Positions 35,013-43,524 of a DNA stretch of 64,000 bases are shown piece after piece; within the stretch, counting starts at the first letter, position 1; each line of letters opens with the position of its first letter. The position numbers and the translations under genes were made by a program. The stretch covers positions 43,568 to 107,567 of the forward strand of contig NZ_AFPK01000013.1 in NCBI RefSeq assembly GCF_000220525.1, read 5' to 3'. This DNA is from Ochrovirga pacifica. Its GTDB lineage: Bacteria > Bacteroidota > Bacteroidia > Flavobacteriales > Flavobacteriaceae. Under the pieces are notes generated by a model that searched no databases, had not been told where the DNA came from, and saw nothing but the letters and a program-made list of their open reading frames with translations.

Positions 35013-36818
35013 TTAATAAGCCTCTGGTACGTCTGTTAATGTGTGTAAAAATGCAATGATGTCTTTAATTTCTGTTTCTGATAAATTCAATTCATCAAAA
35101 GGTAAAGTTTGATGTGGCAAGTTAAACCCTAAACCAGCTCCTCCTCCTTGATTGTAAAAATCCATCACTTCTTCTAACGTATTGTACACACCGTTGTGCA
35201 TATAAGGTGCTGTTACGGCAATATTTCGTACCGTAGGGGTTTTAAACATACCATCGTGAATTGCCTCTTCATACACCCAATAAAAACCTCGATCGCTATC
35301 CAGTTGCTTATTCGCATTAGTTTTGGGCACACCAATTACCTCTTTTTCAGTTTCTTTAAAAAAAGGAGGTACTGTTCCATTGGTTAAGGGCATAAAATGA
35401 CAAGTAGCACACAGGGCTTTTCCCATGTACAAATTAAACCCTCTTTTTTCTGATGCTGTAAACGTATCTTCTTCTCCTCTTATGTTTTTATCGAATTTAG
35501 AGCTAAACCCTTTAAGTGTAGAAATATAGGCTGAAATGGCAGAAATAACTTTTGTATTCTTTTTAGGAACACGACCATACAACTCCTTAAAAATAGGAAC
35601 ATAACTACTATCTGTTAAAATAGTTTCTGAGAATTGATGAATTTCTGTATCAAATTCTGATTTATTTTGAAAAACCAAACTAATTTGATCATTTAAGGTA
35701 TTGGATCTACCATCTAAAAAGAAACTTTTCTGAAAAGCAACATTTACCAAAGTAGGAGCATTTCTTAAACTTGGTTTTCCGTTGTTATCTAAACTCGTTT
35801 TTAATCCATCTGTGTACGCTTTGTCTAGATGATGACAAGTAGCACAAGACATGGTTCCTTTGGTAGATAATTTAGGGTCGAAAAATAATTTTTTACCTAA
35901 AGAGATTTCTTTTTCACTAGGATTTCTTTCAGAAGGTTTTCTAAAAAAATCTACATTAAAACTATCTTCTTCAAAAAAAGTAACTGCATCGTAATTAAAA
36001 GGATCTTGAACCTTTGGAGACCAAATACCTAATGTTTTTCTTAGCTGTACCCATTTACGCATTAAAGGATTAAAGTAGTTTTTTAAAAAGGTAAACCTGT
36101 TAAAAGATTCAAAATTTTGGTGCTGCTCTAAATACTGGATAGCTGCTGTAAATACTTCTACCAATTCTTTGTCCAAACGGTCATCTTTTTTGCGTGTATA
36201 ATCTTGTAAACTTAATTGATATACATATAACAAACTCTCCAATGACACTTGAGACTCATACAAACTTTGTTGACTAATAGGAGTATCAAAACCTGTCAAT
36301 CCAAAACTTACTATACGTAACAATTGTTGATGCGTAGCTCTAAAAAAACGTTGTGGATTTAAGTCACGATGGTTTATGTTTCGTTTTAATACATTCAGCA
36401 ACCCTCTAGTTAACCGTAATTCTTCTTTGTAATCAAAATCAGAAGTTCCACCTTCATAAATAGATTCTTCAATTTTTTGAAGCCCAATAGGTGCTAAAAC
36501 TCGCTGTGTATCGTCTGTAAACTGAGGCAAAGCAGGACCATTGGCTTTATGCCCCACTTCTGGATTTAAATAAGATGCATACGGTTCTGCTTTTTTAAAA
36601 GCAATTCTCAGTTGTTTAAAAATTAATTTAGAAAATGTATCCTGAGCTTTATACAAAGCAAGTGAATCTATAGAAATAATGGCTTGCTGTATTTGCTGCT
36701 TGTAAAAATTTTGAGCTTTTGTAAAATCAACATTAGTTTTTTGTGTTGTTGATTTTTCTTGTTTACACGATAATAATAGTAATAGAAAAACAACAACTAT
36801 CCCATTAGATGTTTTCAT
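35013..36818 (-). CDS. Di-haem cytochrome c peroxidase-like lipoprotein (copy 2)
   Basis: 601 aa from the ATG at 36818, which starts a lipoprotein signal ('IVVVFLLLLLSC'); an earlier in-frame ATG at 36881 lies within the upstream hairpin. It has the same layout as copy 1: a helical N-terminal domain ('GHKANGPALPQF') and a di-haem peroxidase domain with 'CATCHHLDK' and 'CATCHFMPL'. The last ~180 residues are almost identical to copy 1, and stretches of the DNA are identical, while the N-terminal half is much more diverged. It pairs with the PhoX-like gene upstream. Confidence 0.9.
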   Translation of the reverse strand: MKTSNGIVVVFLLLLLSCKQEKSTTQKTNVDFTKAQNFYKQQIQQAIISIDSLALYKAQDTFSKLIFKQLRIAFKKAEPYASYLNPEVGHKANGPALPQFTDDTQRVLAPIGLQKIEESIYEGGTSDFDYKEELRLTRGLLNVLKRNINHRDLNPQRFFRATHQQLLRIVSFGLTGFDTPISQQSLYESQVSLESLLYVYQLSLQDYTRKKDDRLDKELVEVFTAAIQYLEQHQNFESFNRFTFLKNYFNPLMRKWVQLRKTLGIWSPKVQDPFNYDAVTFFEEDSFNVDFFRKPSERNPSEKEISLGKKLFFDPKLSTKGTMSCATCHHLDKAYTDGLKTSLDNNGKPSLRNAPTLVNVAFQKSFFLDGRSNTLNDQISLVFQNKSEFDTEIHQFSETILTDSSYVPIFKELYGRVPKKNTKVISAISAYISTLKGFSSKFDKNIRGEEDTFTASEKRGFNLYMGKALCATCHFMPLTNGTVPPFFKETEKEVIGVPKTNANKQLDSDRGFYWVYEEAIHDGMFKTPTVRNIAVTAPYMHNGVYNTLEEVMDFYNQGGGAGLGFNLPHQTLPFDELNLSETEIKDIIAFLHTLTDVPEAY

Positions 36819-36868
36819 TGTGTTTGTTTTAAAGTAAAGACCAATATGTCTTGTGTTTAATGTATAGG

Positions 36869-36898
36869 AAAGAGCCTTCACAAGCGTGAAGGCTCTTT
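36869..36898. terminator. Intergenic hairpin between PhoX-like gene and peroxidase, copy 2
   Basis: Perfect 13-bp stem AAAGAGCCTTCAC / GTGAAGGCTCTTT, loop of four bases. It sits between the PhoX-like stop and the peroxidase start, like the hairpin of copy 1 but with unrelated sequence. It could terminate part of the transcripts. Confidence 0.65.
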
Positions 36899-36921
36899 TA
36901 TAATTAAAAAGTTATGTTGTT

Positions 36922-38451
36922 TTATCTAGGTAATCCTTTTAATAAAACAACTTGTCCTCCTTGGTCGTGTGGAAACGCGTTTCCTTTTACAAAGTCATCA
37001 TTTTTCCAGTAGTGAGGTTGTAAGTTTAACATAAAAGTATCTGCCTCTCCTACTTTTTCAGAAACGTCAGTTAACGCTCCAAACTCTCCACTCAATCCAG
37101 TAGAACCGTTTTCAGCTAAGTTTTGTTCAACTTTTAATTCTAAAACCACTTTTGCATTGTTACCCGCTAAATCAGTTTGATGGATGTAAGCAGCATGTCC
37201 TCTAGAAAAAGAGTTAGGATCTTCTTGTATATAGATGTAGTTTTCTGTTACACAAATGTTATCAGGACTCTGTAAAGAAGAAATATTTCCATCCATATTG
37301 TTAGAGTCAGTATTACCACTAACTACTTGAGTTAATGTTCCTGTTAATGGAGAATCTGCATCTAATGCTAATTTGTAAACAGTACCCCAGTCATTATATG
37401 TACCTCTTCCTGGCCCACGTCCTGTTACAGCAAAGTATACGTTTCTTCCATTTTCATCAGAACCTTTTTGGTAATCTACATCTTCTACTCTCATAAAAGC
37501 AGAAGCTTTAACAGTAACACAAGCTTCTTCCATTTCAGATTTAGTCATATCCTTACCGTTAACTATTTCTACAAACTCCACTTTGTATTCTTTTTGAAAA
37601 TCTAACTGACCTTCATTATAAATTTCTCCGGCATTTACTGCAGTAGTAGTTCCTCCGTTAGAATATTCTTTTAGTCTTAGAACATAGATTTTACCATTTT
37701 CTAAATCTTGATCTCCATTTTCAGAATAATACAAAGTCACTTGTCCTTGAGAATCAGAAGAATCATCGTCACCACCAATAATCACTGTTTTACCAGCATA
37801 TGCATTTGCAGGTAATGGCACTGCGTTTTCCCAAGAGAACTCACCCAATGCATCCAATCCAAAATCAGCTGTAGGAGTTGGTGTTTCAATATAAGGATCT
37901 ATTCCTTTAACATCATAAGCAATATTTTCTGAAGCCGATAAAAAGATATCTTTTGTTCCTCCATGAATAGCTGCTTCCCACATAGTTGCAGAACATTGTC
38001 TTGCTCTATCAGCCACTTCACCGTTTAACAACCACTCTCCTTTTAGAGGGTTCATGTTTTCATCAAAATATACACGAGATACTGAATAATCATCTTCTGC
38101 ATTAGATAAATAAATAAATCCATCACTATTTGGATCTTTTAACAATCCTGCTCCATCTTGTGCCCCATACAATTGGAAACCATTAGACAATACATCAGAA
38201 GTACTAATCAAAGAATAAGCTTCTACATTAGAAAACTCAGAATGCATTTTTACCAATGGCTCTAAATTTGATTTGTTTTCGAACATGGTTTCAGTAATCG
38301 TTAAATCCTGTCCATCTTCTCCGTCTTTACCGTCAGTTCCGTTAACTCCGTCTATACCGTTAACTCCGTCAATACCATCTTCTCCACAAGCTGTGAACAA
38401 AACCGCAGTTCCACATAAAGCAGCAAATAAATAATTTTTAAAATTTGTCAT
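36922..38451 (-). CDS. PhoX/DUF839-like lipoprotein with collagen-like repeat (copy 2)
   Basis: 509 aa. Lipoprotein signal ('ALCGTAVLFTAC', Cys22) followed at once by nine Gly-X-Y triplets (23-49). The PhoX-like body contains 'SLQSPDNICVTENYIYIQED', 'VEDVDYQKGSDENGRNVYF' and 'VTGRGPGRGTYNDWGTVY'. It is clearly paralogous to copy 1 along its length, with several short insertions. It is first in its two-gene unit, with a TAnnTTTG -7 element (TATGTTTG, minus strand, 38483-38490) upstream. Confidence 0.82.
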   Translation of the reverse strand: MTNFKNYLFAALCGTAVLFTACGEDGIDGVNGIDGVNGTDGKDGEDGQDLTITETMFENKSNLEPLVKMHSEFSNVEAYSLISTSDVLSNGFQLYGAQDGAGLLKDPNSDGFIYLSNAEDDYSVSRVYFDENMNPLKGEWLLNGEVADRARQCSATMWEAAIHGGTKDIFLSASENIAYDVKGIDPYIETPTPTADFGLDALGEFSWENAVPLPANAYAGKTVIIGGDDDSSDSQGQVTLYYSENGDQDLENGKIYVLRLKEYSNGGTTTAVNAGEIYNEGQLDFQKEYKVEFVEIVNGKDMTKSEMEEACVTVKASAFMRVEDVDYQKGSDENGRNVYFAVTGRGPGRGTYNDWGTVYKLALDADSPLTGTLTQVVSGNTDSNNMDGNISSLQSPDNICVTENYIYIQEDPNSFSRGHAAYIHQTDLAGNNAKVVLELKVEQNLAENGSTGLSGEFGALTDVSEKVGEADTFMLNLQPHYWKNDDFVKGNAFPHDQGGQVVLLKGLPR

Positions 38452-38503
38452 TTTACTAGTTTGTTTTTTGTTTTTGATGCTTCAAACATAAGAACTAGTA
38501 AAA
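38451..38503. repeat. 10-bp inverted repeat flanking the promoter of PhoX-like copy 2
   Basis: TTTTACTAGT (38451-38460) and its exact complement ACTAGTAAAA (38494-38503) flank the putative -7 element TATGTTTG (38483-38490). The proximal arm touches the start codon. Because the distal arm lies upstream of the expected transcription start, this is more likely a DNA-level operator than an RNA hairpin. Confidence 0.4.
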
Positions 38504-38677
38504 GCAAAATATGTAAGCTAAACATTAAGGAAACCCTACTTTTTTTATTAAAAAAATGTAAAAACTGTAAAATTAACCTTAAGCTATTTTACATAGAATC
38601 CTACCAAACAACTATTTATAGATTTATCACAAGCCGAAGCCTAATTTAGAACCATTAAAAACATTTACATTGCGGAT

Positions 38678-38710
38678 AAAAAAAACTCCAAACGCTTGTG
38701 TTTGGAGTTT
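38678..38710 (-). terminator. Rho-independent terminator after the ferredoxin gene
   Basis: Perfect 11-bp stem AAACTCCAAAC / GTTTGGAGTTT (38683-38693 with 38700-38710), 6-base loop, with a T-run following on the minus strand. It lies 26 bases past the ferredoxin stop. The rest of 38504-38677 shows no gene I can support. Confidence 0.75.
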
Positions 38711-38736
38711 TATAATTAAGAATATTTTACTGTTTG

Positions 38737-39090
38737 TTAGTCTTCTTGATGTAAAAAAGCTTTTTTTGCCAATAATTCTTCTTCTGTTTCTACCACATCC
38801 TCATCAGGTACGCAACAATCTACAGGACATACAGCAGCACATTGAGGCTCGTCATGAAATCCTTTACATTCTGTACACTTATCAGGTACTATATAGTATA
38901 CTTCATCAGAAATAGGTTCTTGCTCTTCATCTGCATTCCCCGACTTTCCGTTGGGTAATACAAAATCTCCAGACAGTTCTGTACCTTCTGCAAATCGCCA
39001 TTCTTCTGCTCCTTCGTAAATTGCGTTATTTGGACACTCTGGCTCACAAGCTCCACAGTTGATACATTCGTCAGTAATTATAATTGCCAT
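38737..39090 (-). CDS. 4Fe-4S dicluster ferredoxin
   Basis: 117 aa from the ATG at 39090 ('MAIIITDECINCGACEPECP'), the standard ferredoxin start; an upstream ATG at 39144 adds unrelated residues. Cluster 1 ligands are in 'CINCGACEPECP' and cluster 2 in 'CTECKGFHDEPQCAAVCP', separated by an insertion. The tail is acidic. It transfers electrons in the cytosol. It is divergent from the LuxC-like reductase gene, a pairing common in flavobacteria. Confidence 0.93.
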   Translation of the reverse strand: MAIIITDECINCGACEPECPNNAIYEGAEEWRFAEGTELSGDFVLPNGKSGNADEEQEPISDEVYYIVPDKCTECKGFHDEPQCAAVCPVDCCVPDEDVVETEEELLAKKAFLHQED

Positions 39091-39168
39091 CGTTGTTTTT
39101 TCTTTAAATTTGTAGCCACAAAAATAATACTTTGTAATTTTCATTCAAAACCTACAAACTAACTTATA

Positions 39169-40245
39169 ATGAGTTTAGATAAGAGAAAAAAAGCATTCAT
39201 CACTTTGGGTGATTTTTTAAGTCAGTTTTCTAATCAAAAAATTTTAAAGAAAGATCACATTCCTTATAACGATGTGTTTTATGATGCGTTCCTTACTCAA
39301 ATTAACAGAGCTCAGGAATACAACTCTTGGTTTACCAAAGAAAATGTATTGTTTGCGTTAGAAAGTTGGTCCAATGCACTTACCGAAACCCATATTAATA
39401 CTTGGTTAACTCCTTATCAAAAAAAAATAAAAACATTAACAGAATCCTCAAAATCCAAAACTATTGCCATTATTATGGCAGGAAATATTCCTTTGGTGGG
39501 TTTTCATGATTTTTTAAGTGTAGCCATTACTGGTAATAAGGTGTTGGCCAAACTATCTTCTAATGACAAATATTTCATTCCGCTTATTGCAAAATATTTG
39601 GAGTATGTAGAGCCTTTGTTTAAAGGAACGTTTGCTTTTACCAATGAAAAACTAGAAAACTTTGATGCCGTTATTGCAACAGGTAGCAACAATACGGCTC
39701 GTTATTTTGATTACTATTTTGGAAAACATCCACATATTATAAGACAAAACAGAAATGCTGTAGCGGTTTTAGGCGGAAATGAAACTCATGAACAACTAGA
39801 AGCTTTAAGTGATGATATTTTTAGGTACTTTGGATTGGGTTGTCGTAGCATTTCTAAAATTTTTGTTCCAAAAGATTATAATTTTGATTTGCTATTTAAG
39901 GCTGTTTACAAGCATAAAGACTTGATTCACTATCAAAAATACGCTAACAATTACGATTACAACAAGGCTATTTATTTAATGAGTCTTTTTAAGATTCAGG
40001 AAAATGGTTTTTTAATGGTAAAAGAAGACTCTAGTTATGCATCGCCTATAGCCACCTTGTTTTACGAAACTTATACCAACTTAGAGGATTTAAAAAGCAA
40101 ACTAAAAGAAGACAAACATCAAATTCAATGCATTTCTAGCGAACTTTTTATTGAAGATTCTGTAAAATTAGGAACTACACAAAGCCCTAAATTATGGAAT
40201 TACGCAGATAATATTGATACTATTGAATTTTTATTAAAGTTGTAA
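39169..40245 (+). CDS. Acyl-CoA reductase (LuxC-like)
   Basis: 358 aa related to the LuxC/aldehyde-dehydrogenase fold. Visible features are 'KTIAIIMAGNIPLVGFHDFL', 'FDAVIATGSNNTARYFDYYF' and 'YFGLGCRSISKIFVP', where the Cys of 'GLGCRS' corresponds to the catalytic thiol. It would reduce acyl-CoA to aldehyde with NAD(P)H. It lies between the divergent ferredoxin gene and serC; its metabolic role in flavobacteria is not established. Confidence 0.85.
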   Translation: MSLDKRKKAFITLGDFLSQFSNQKILKKDHIPYNDVFYDAFLTQINRAQEYNSWFTKENVLFALESWSNALTETHINTWLTPYQKKIKTLTESSKSKTIAIIMAGNIPLVGFHDFLSVAITGNKVLAKLSSNDKYFIPLIAKYLEYVEPLFKGTFAFTNEKLENFDAVIATGSNNTARYFDYYFGKHPHIIRQNRNAVAVLGGNETHEQLEALSDDIFRYFGLGCRSISKIFVPKDYNFDLLFKAVYKHKDLIHYQKYANNYDYNKAIYLMSLFKIQENGFLMVKEDSSYASPIATLFYETYTNLEDLKSKLKEDKHQIQCISSELFIEDSVKLGTTQSPKLWNYADNIDTIEFLLKL

Positions 40246-40297
40246 TCCTCTAAAAAAAATAAATCCATAAACTTAGTCTATAAGCACTCAGAATTTT

Positions 40298-40305
40298 TAA
40301 ATTTG
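40298..40305 (+). promoter_or_regulatory. Candidate -7 element for serC
   Basis: TAAATTTG matches TAnnTTTG and lies 25 bases before the serC ATG. The -33 region is only weakly matched (TTAG at 40273-40276). Confidence 0.4.
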
Positions 40306-40329
40306 TGCTTTCCAAAAATGAAAACCATA

Positions 40330-41388
40330 ATGAAAAAACATAATTTTAGTGCAGGTCCATCAATCCTACCACAAGAAGTATTTGAAAAAGCTAGTAAAGC
40401 ACTTTTAGATTTTGAAAATACTGGACTTTCTATTATTGAAATATCTCACCGTAGCAAAGAATTTGTAGCAGTATATGATAAAGCAGTTGCATTGGTTAAG
40501 GAAATTTTAAACGTACCTGAAACTCACGAAGTTTTATTCTTACAAGGAGGGGCTTCTACTCAGTTTTTGATGACTGCTATTAACTTAATGAAGTCAGAAA
40601 ATGGAAAAGCAGCATACATTAATACAGGTGCTTGGAGTAAAAAAGCAATTAAAGAAGCAGGATTATTTGGAGAAGTAAATGTTGTGGCTACTTCGGAAGA
40701 CACCAACCATAACTACATTCCAAAAAATGTAGAAATTCCATCAGATGTAGATTACGTACACATTACTTCAAACAACACCATCTTTGGTACGCAATACAAG
40801 TCTTTTCCTGAAACAAATGCTCCATTAGTAGCAGACATGTCATCAGATATTTTTTCTAAACCTATAGACGTATCTAAATTTGGAATTATTTACGCTGGTG
40901 CTCAGAAAAATTTAGGTCCTGCTGGGGCTACTTTAGTTATTGTAAAAAAGGACATCTTAGGAAAAACAGGTAGAACAATTCCTTCTATGTTAGACTATCA
41001 AATTCACATTAAAGGAGAAAGTATGTTCAACACCCCTCCTGTGTTTGCTATTTACGTTTCTATGTTAAATTTAGAATACTTAAAAGCTAACGGTGGATTA
41101 GAAGCTGCAACTAAAAGAAACGAAGAAAAAGCAGCTTTGTTGTACAATGAAATAGACAACAACCCTTCTTTTGTAAATAACGTAGCAAAAGAAGATCGCT
41201 CTTTGATGAATGTAGTATTCTTATTAAAAGACGAATCTAAAAATGACGAATTCTTAGCAGCTTGTTCCGAAGCAGGAATCTCTAACGTAAAAGGACACCG
41301 TTCTGTAGGAGGTTTTAGAGCTTCTATTTACAATGCAATGCCAATTGAAAGCGTACAAGCTTTAATTGATGTAATGAAAAAATTTTAA
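40330..41388 (+). CDS. serC: Phosphoserine aminotransferase
   Basis: 352 aa from the ATG at 40330, where the family N-terminus '[13 protein letters not shown]' begins; upstream Met codons at 40318 and earlier add unrelated residues. The PLP lysine lies in '[15 protein letters not shown]', and '[11 protein letters not shown]' is the phosphate-binding stretch. It makes phosphoserine from 3-phosphohydroxypyruvate in serine synthesis. It is followed 33 bases later by serA, the preceding pathway step. Confidence 0.96.
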   Translation: MKKHNFSAGPSILPQEVFEKASKALLDFENTGLSIIEISHRSKEFVAVYDKAVALVKEILNVPETHEVLFLQGGASTQFLMTAINLMKSENGKAAYINTGAWSKKAIKEAGLFGEVNVVATSEDTNHNYIPKNVEIPSDVDYVHITSNNTIFGTQYKSFPETNAPLVADMSSDIFSKPIDVSKFGIIYAGAQKNLGPAGATLVIVKKDILGKTGRTIPSMLDYQIHIKGESMFNTPPVFAIYVSMLNLEYLKANGGLEAATKRNEEKAALLYNEIDNNPSFVNNVAKEDRSLMNVVFLLKDESKNDEFLAACSEAGISNVKGHRSVGGFRASIYNAMPIESVQALIDVMKKF

Positions 41389-41421
41389 CGCTTAACGGAT
41401 AAGCAAATAAACAAAAATAAA

Positions 41422-42372
41422 ATGAAAGTTTTAGCAAACGACGGTTTGGCACAATCGGGTGTTACGGCATTAGAAAATGCTGGATTTGAAGTAATCTTAA
41501 ACACAGTAGCCCAAGATCAATTAGAAAACTACATCAACGAAAATAATATTGATGTAATTTTAGTAAGATCGGCAACTACGGTAAGACAAGAATTAATTGA
41601 TGCTTGTCCTTCTTTAAAAATCATCGGACGTGGTGGTGTAGGTATGGACAATATTGATGTGCAATACGCTAAAGACAAAGGTTTACACGTTATTAACACA
41701 CCTGCTGCTTCTTCGCACTCGGTAGGAGAATTGGTTTTTGCTCACTTGTTTGGTTTGGTACGTTTTTTACAAGATGCCAACAGAAACATGCCTTTAGAAG
41801 GTGACACAAAATTTAAACAACTTAAGAAAAACTACGCTAAGGGAGTAGAATTAAAAGGACAAACTTTAGGAGTTATAGGATTTGGACGTATTGGTCAAGC
41901 AACAGCTAAAATTGCATTAGGATTAGGAATGAAAGTGATTGCTTTTGATCCTTACTTTGAGAAAGTAGACTTAGATTTAGAATTCTTTGACGGACAAAAA
42001 GTAAGCTTTACTATAGAAACAACTTCTAAAGAAGAAGTATTAAAAAATGCTGACTTTGTAACCCTACACGTACCTGCACAAAAAGACTACGTGATTGGTG
42101 AAGCAGAATTAAAAATGATGAAAAACACGGCTATTTTACTAAACGCAGCTCGTGGTGGTGTTATAGACGAAGTTGCTTTGATTGATGCTTTAGAAAAAGG
42201 AGAAATTGCAAAAGCTGGTTTGGACGTATTTGAAAACGAACCAACTCCATCTATGAAAGTGTTGATGAACCCTAACATTTCATTAACTCCACATATTGGT
42301 GCAGCTACTTTAGAAGCACAAGACCGTATTGGAACTGAATTGGCAGATCAAATTATTTCTATTTTGAAATAA
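41422..42372 (+). CDS. serA: D-3-phosphoglycerate dehydrogenase
   Basis: 316 aa, the short form without a C-terminal ACT domain. It has a 2-hydroxyacid dehydrogenase fold with 'IIGRGGVGMDNID', the NAD-binding 'LGVIGFGRIGQATAKIA', catalytic Arg in 'LNAARGGVIDE' and His in 'LTPHIGAAT'. It oxidises 3-phosphoglycerate as the first step of serine synthesis. Lack of ACT suggests no serine feedback through that domain. It is in one unit with serC and ends in a strong terminator. Confidence 0.93.
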   Translation: MKVLANDGLAQSGVTALENAGFEVILNTVAQDQLENYINENNIDVILVRSATTVRQELIDACPSLKIIGRGGVGMDNIDVQYAKDKGLHVINTPAASSHSVGELVFAHLFGLVRFLQDANRNMPLEGDTKFKQLKKNYAKGVELKGQTLGVIGFGRIGQATAKIALGLGMKVIAFDPYFEKVDLDLEFFDGQKVSFTIETTSKEEVLKNADFVTLHVPAQKDYVIGEAELKMMKNTAILLNAARGGVIDEVALIDALEKGEIAKAGLDVFENEPTPSMKVLMNPNISLTPHIGAATLEAQDRIGTELADQIISILK

Positions 42373-42390
42373 ATTATACTCTTATACCAT

Positions 42391-42423
42391 AAAAAAATCC
42401 CTCACAACCGTGAGGGATTTTTT
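42391..42423. terminator. Bidirectional terminator between serA and the GH16 gene
   Basis: Perfect 14-bp stem including AATCCCTCAC / GTGAGGGATT with A- and T-runs on either side (42392-42405 with 42410-42423), loop AACC. It lies between two convergent stops. Confidence 0.88.
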
Positions 42424-42424
42424 G

Positions 42425-43345
42425 TTACTGAATACCTACATAATCTTCGGCATACTTTTTACTTTGTCTTTTTAGTGGTTTTCCTTTGCTCCAATATCTA
42501 AAATACTTTACCTGAAACGTTTGGTCTAGCTTACTTTTTTCTGATGGTAATGCTCCAAACCACTTGTTTGATTCGTTATTAAAATTAACCTGCATTGGCT
42601 GAAACCAGTGGGTGTTTTTTGCCTCTCTAAATAAAACACCATCCAAATAAAAACGAATAAACTCTTTGTCCCATTCTACTCCCCAAACATGATAATCATC
42701 GTGTAAATTAAAAGGAACTTTGTATTTTTTATTCCTGCTAAAATGTTTTTTTACGTTGCCATATTCTTTAGGAGAACGAAATACATGAATGTTAGAATTC
42801 AAATCGTTCTGTTGATTTTTGGTCGCTGGTGAATTTTCGCAAAAATCAATTTCTGTCCACCAATCTTTGGTCCCTAAAGAAGCCCAAAAACCAGAAACCC
42901 AAGTGTCATCCATCAGTTTCATTTCTGCTTCAAAATAACCATACAATACTTTTTCTTTACTTTTAATAAATCCAGCTGTATGTGTATACCCTTCTGGAAG
43001 AATATGATCATCTTTATGTTGATTAATTTTAAAAACTAGCTCTCCATTTTTTAAACTTACATTAGAACCATGAAAATAAGTTGGCTTTCTCCCTTTCCAG
43101 CCTGGGTTGTTTGGATACCATTTTTTGGTGTTCAATTTTTTTCCTTCAAACTCATCACTTAATTTTTCAGACAAAATCCAATCATTTTTATTTACCTGAT
43201 CCGAGAGCGGAAACTTTTGATTAACCCTTTTAGGAGCATTGGTAAAATCTACCTGATTGGTAAAAGTGTGCTTTGGTTTGGTCTGTGCACTTAGACAAGT
43301 AACAACTAATAAACTAGCTGCTACTGTAGTTTTTAAATTGATCAT
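42425..43345 (-). CDS. Secreted GH16 family glycoside hydrolase
   Basis: 306 aa. Signal peptide ('AASLLVVTCLSAQ'). The catalytic beta-bulge motif ExDxxE is present as 'WTEIDFCENS' (E165 nucleophile, D167, E170 acid/base). 'LSDEFEGKKLNTKKW', 'GYFEAEMKLMDDTWVSGFW' and 'YHVWGVEWDKEFIRFYLDG' are typical of the agarase/porphyranase/carrageenase side of GH16. It has no T9SS tail, so it is probably periplasmic or released. It stands alone rather than in a polysaccharide locus. It probably cleaves red-algal galactans; exact specificity is unknown. Confidence 0.88.
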   Translation of the reverse strand: MINLKTTVAASLLVVTCLSAQTKPKHTFTNQVDFTNAPKRVNQKFPLSDQVNKNDWILSEKLSDEFEGKKLNTKKWYPNNPGWKGRKPTYFHGSNVSLKNGELVFKINQHKDDHILPEGYTHTAGFIKSKEKVLYGYFEAEMKLMDDTWVSGFWASLGTKDWWTEIDFCENSPATKNQQNDLNSNIHVFRSPKEYGNVKKHFSRNKKYKVPFNLHDDYHVWGVEWDKEFIRFYLDGVLFREAKNTHWFQPMQVNFNNESNKWFGALPSEKSKLDQTFQVKYFRYWSKGKPLKRQSKKYAEDYVGIQ

Positions 43346-43498
43346 TTTTTTTTGATTTGGTTGTTTATTACTGTTTTCTAATCTTTATTAAACATTATAG
43401 ATTAGATTCGTAAAAATCTCAAAAAAAGAATCCTAAAACCTGAACAATTCAGACAATTACTTGAACAATTTTAAAGAAACACTCCCAAAGATTCCCTT

Positions 43499-43506
43499 TA
43501 TATTTG
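43499..43506 (+). promoter_or_regulatory. Candidate -7 element for the YggS gene
   Basis: TATATTTG matches TAnnTTTG and ends 18 bases before the ATG at 43525. No clear -33 match was seen. Confidence 0.4.
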
Positions 43507-43524
43507 CATAAAAAACAATTCTTT

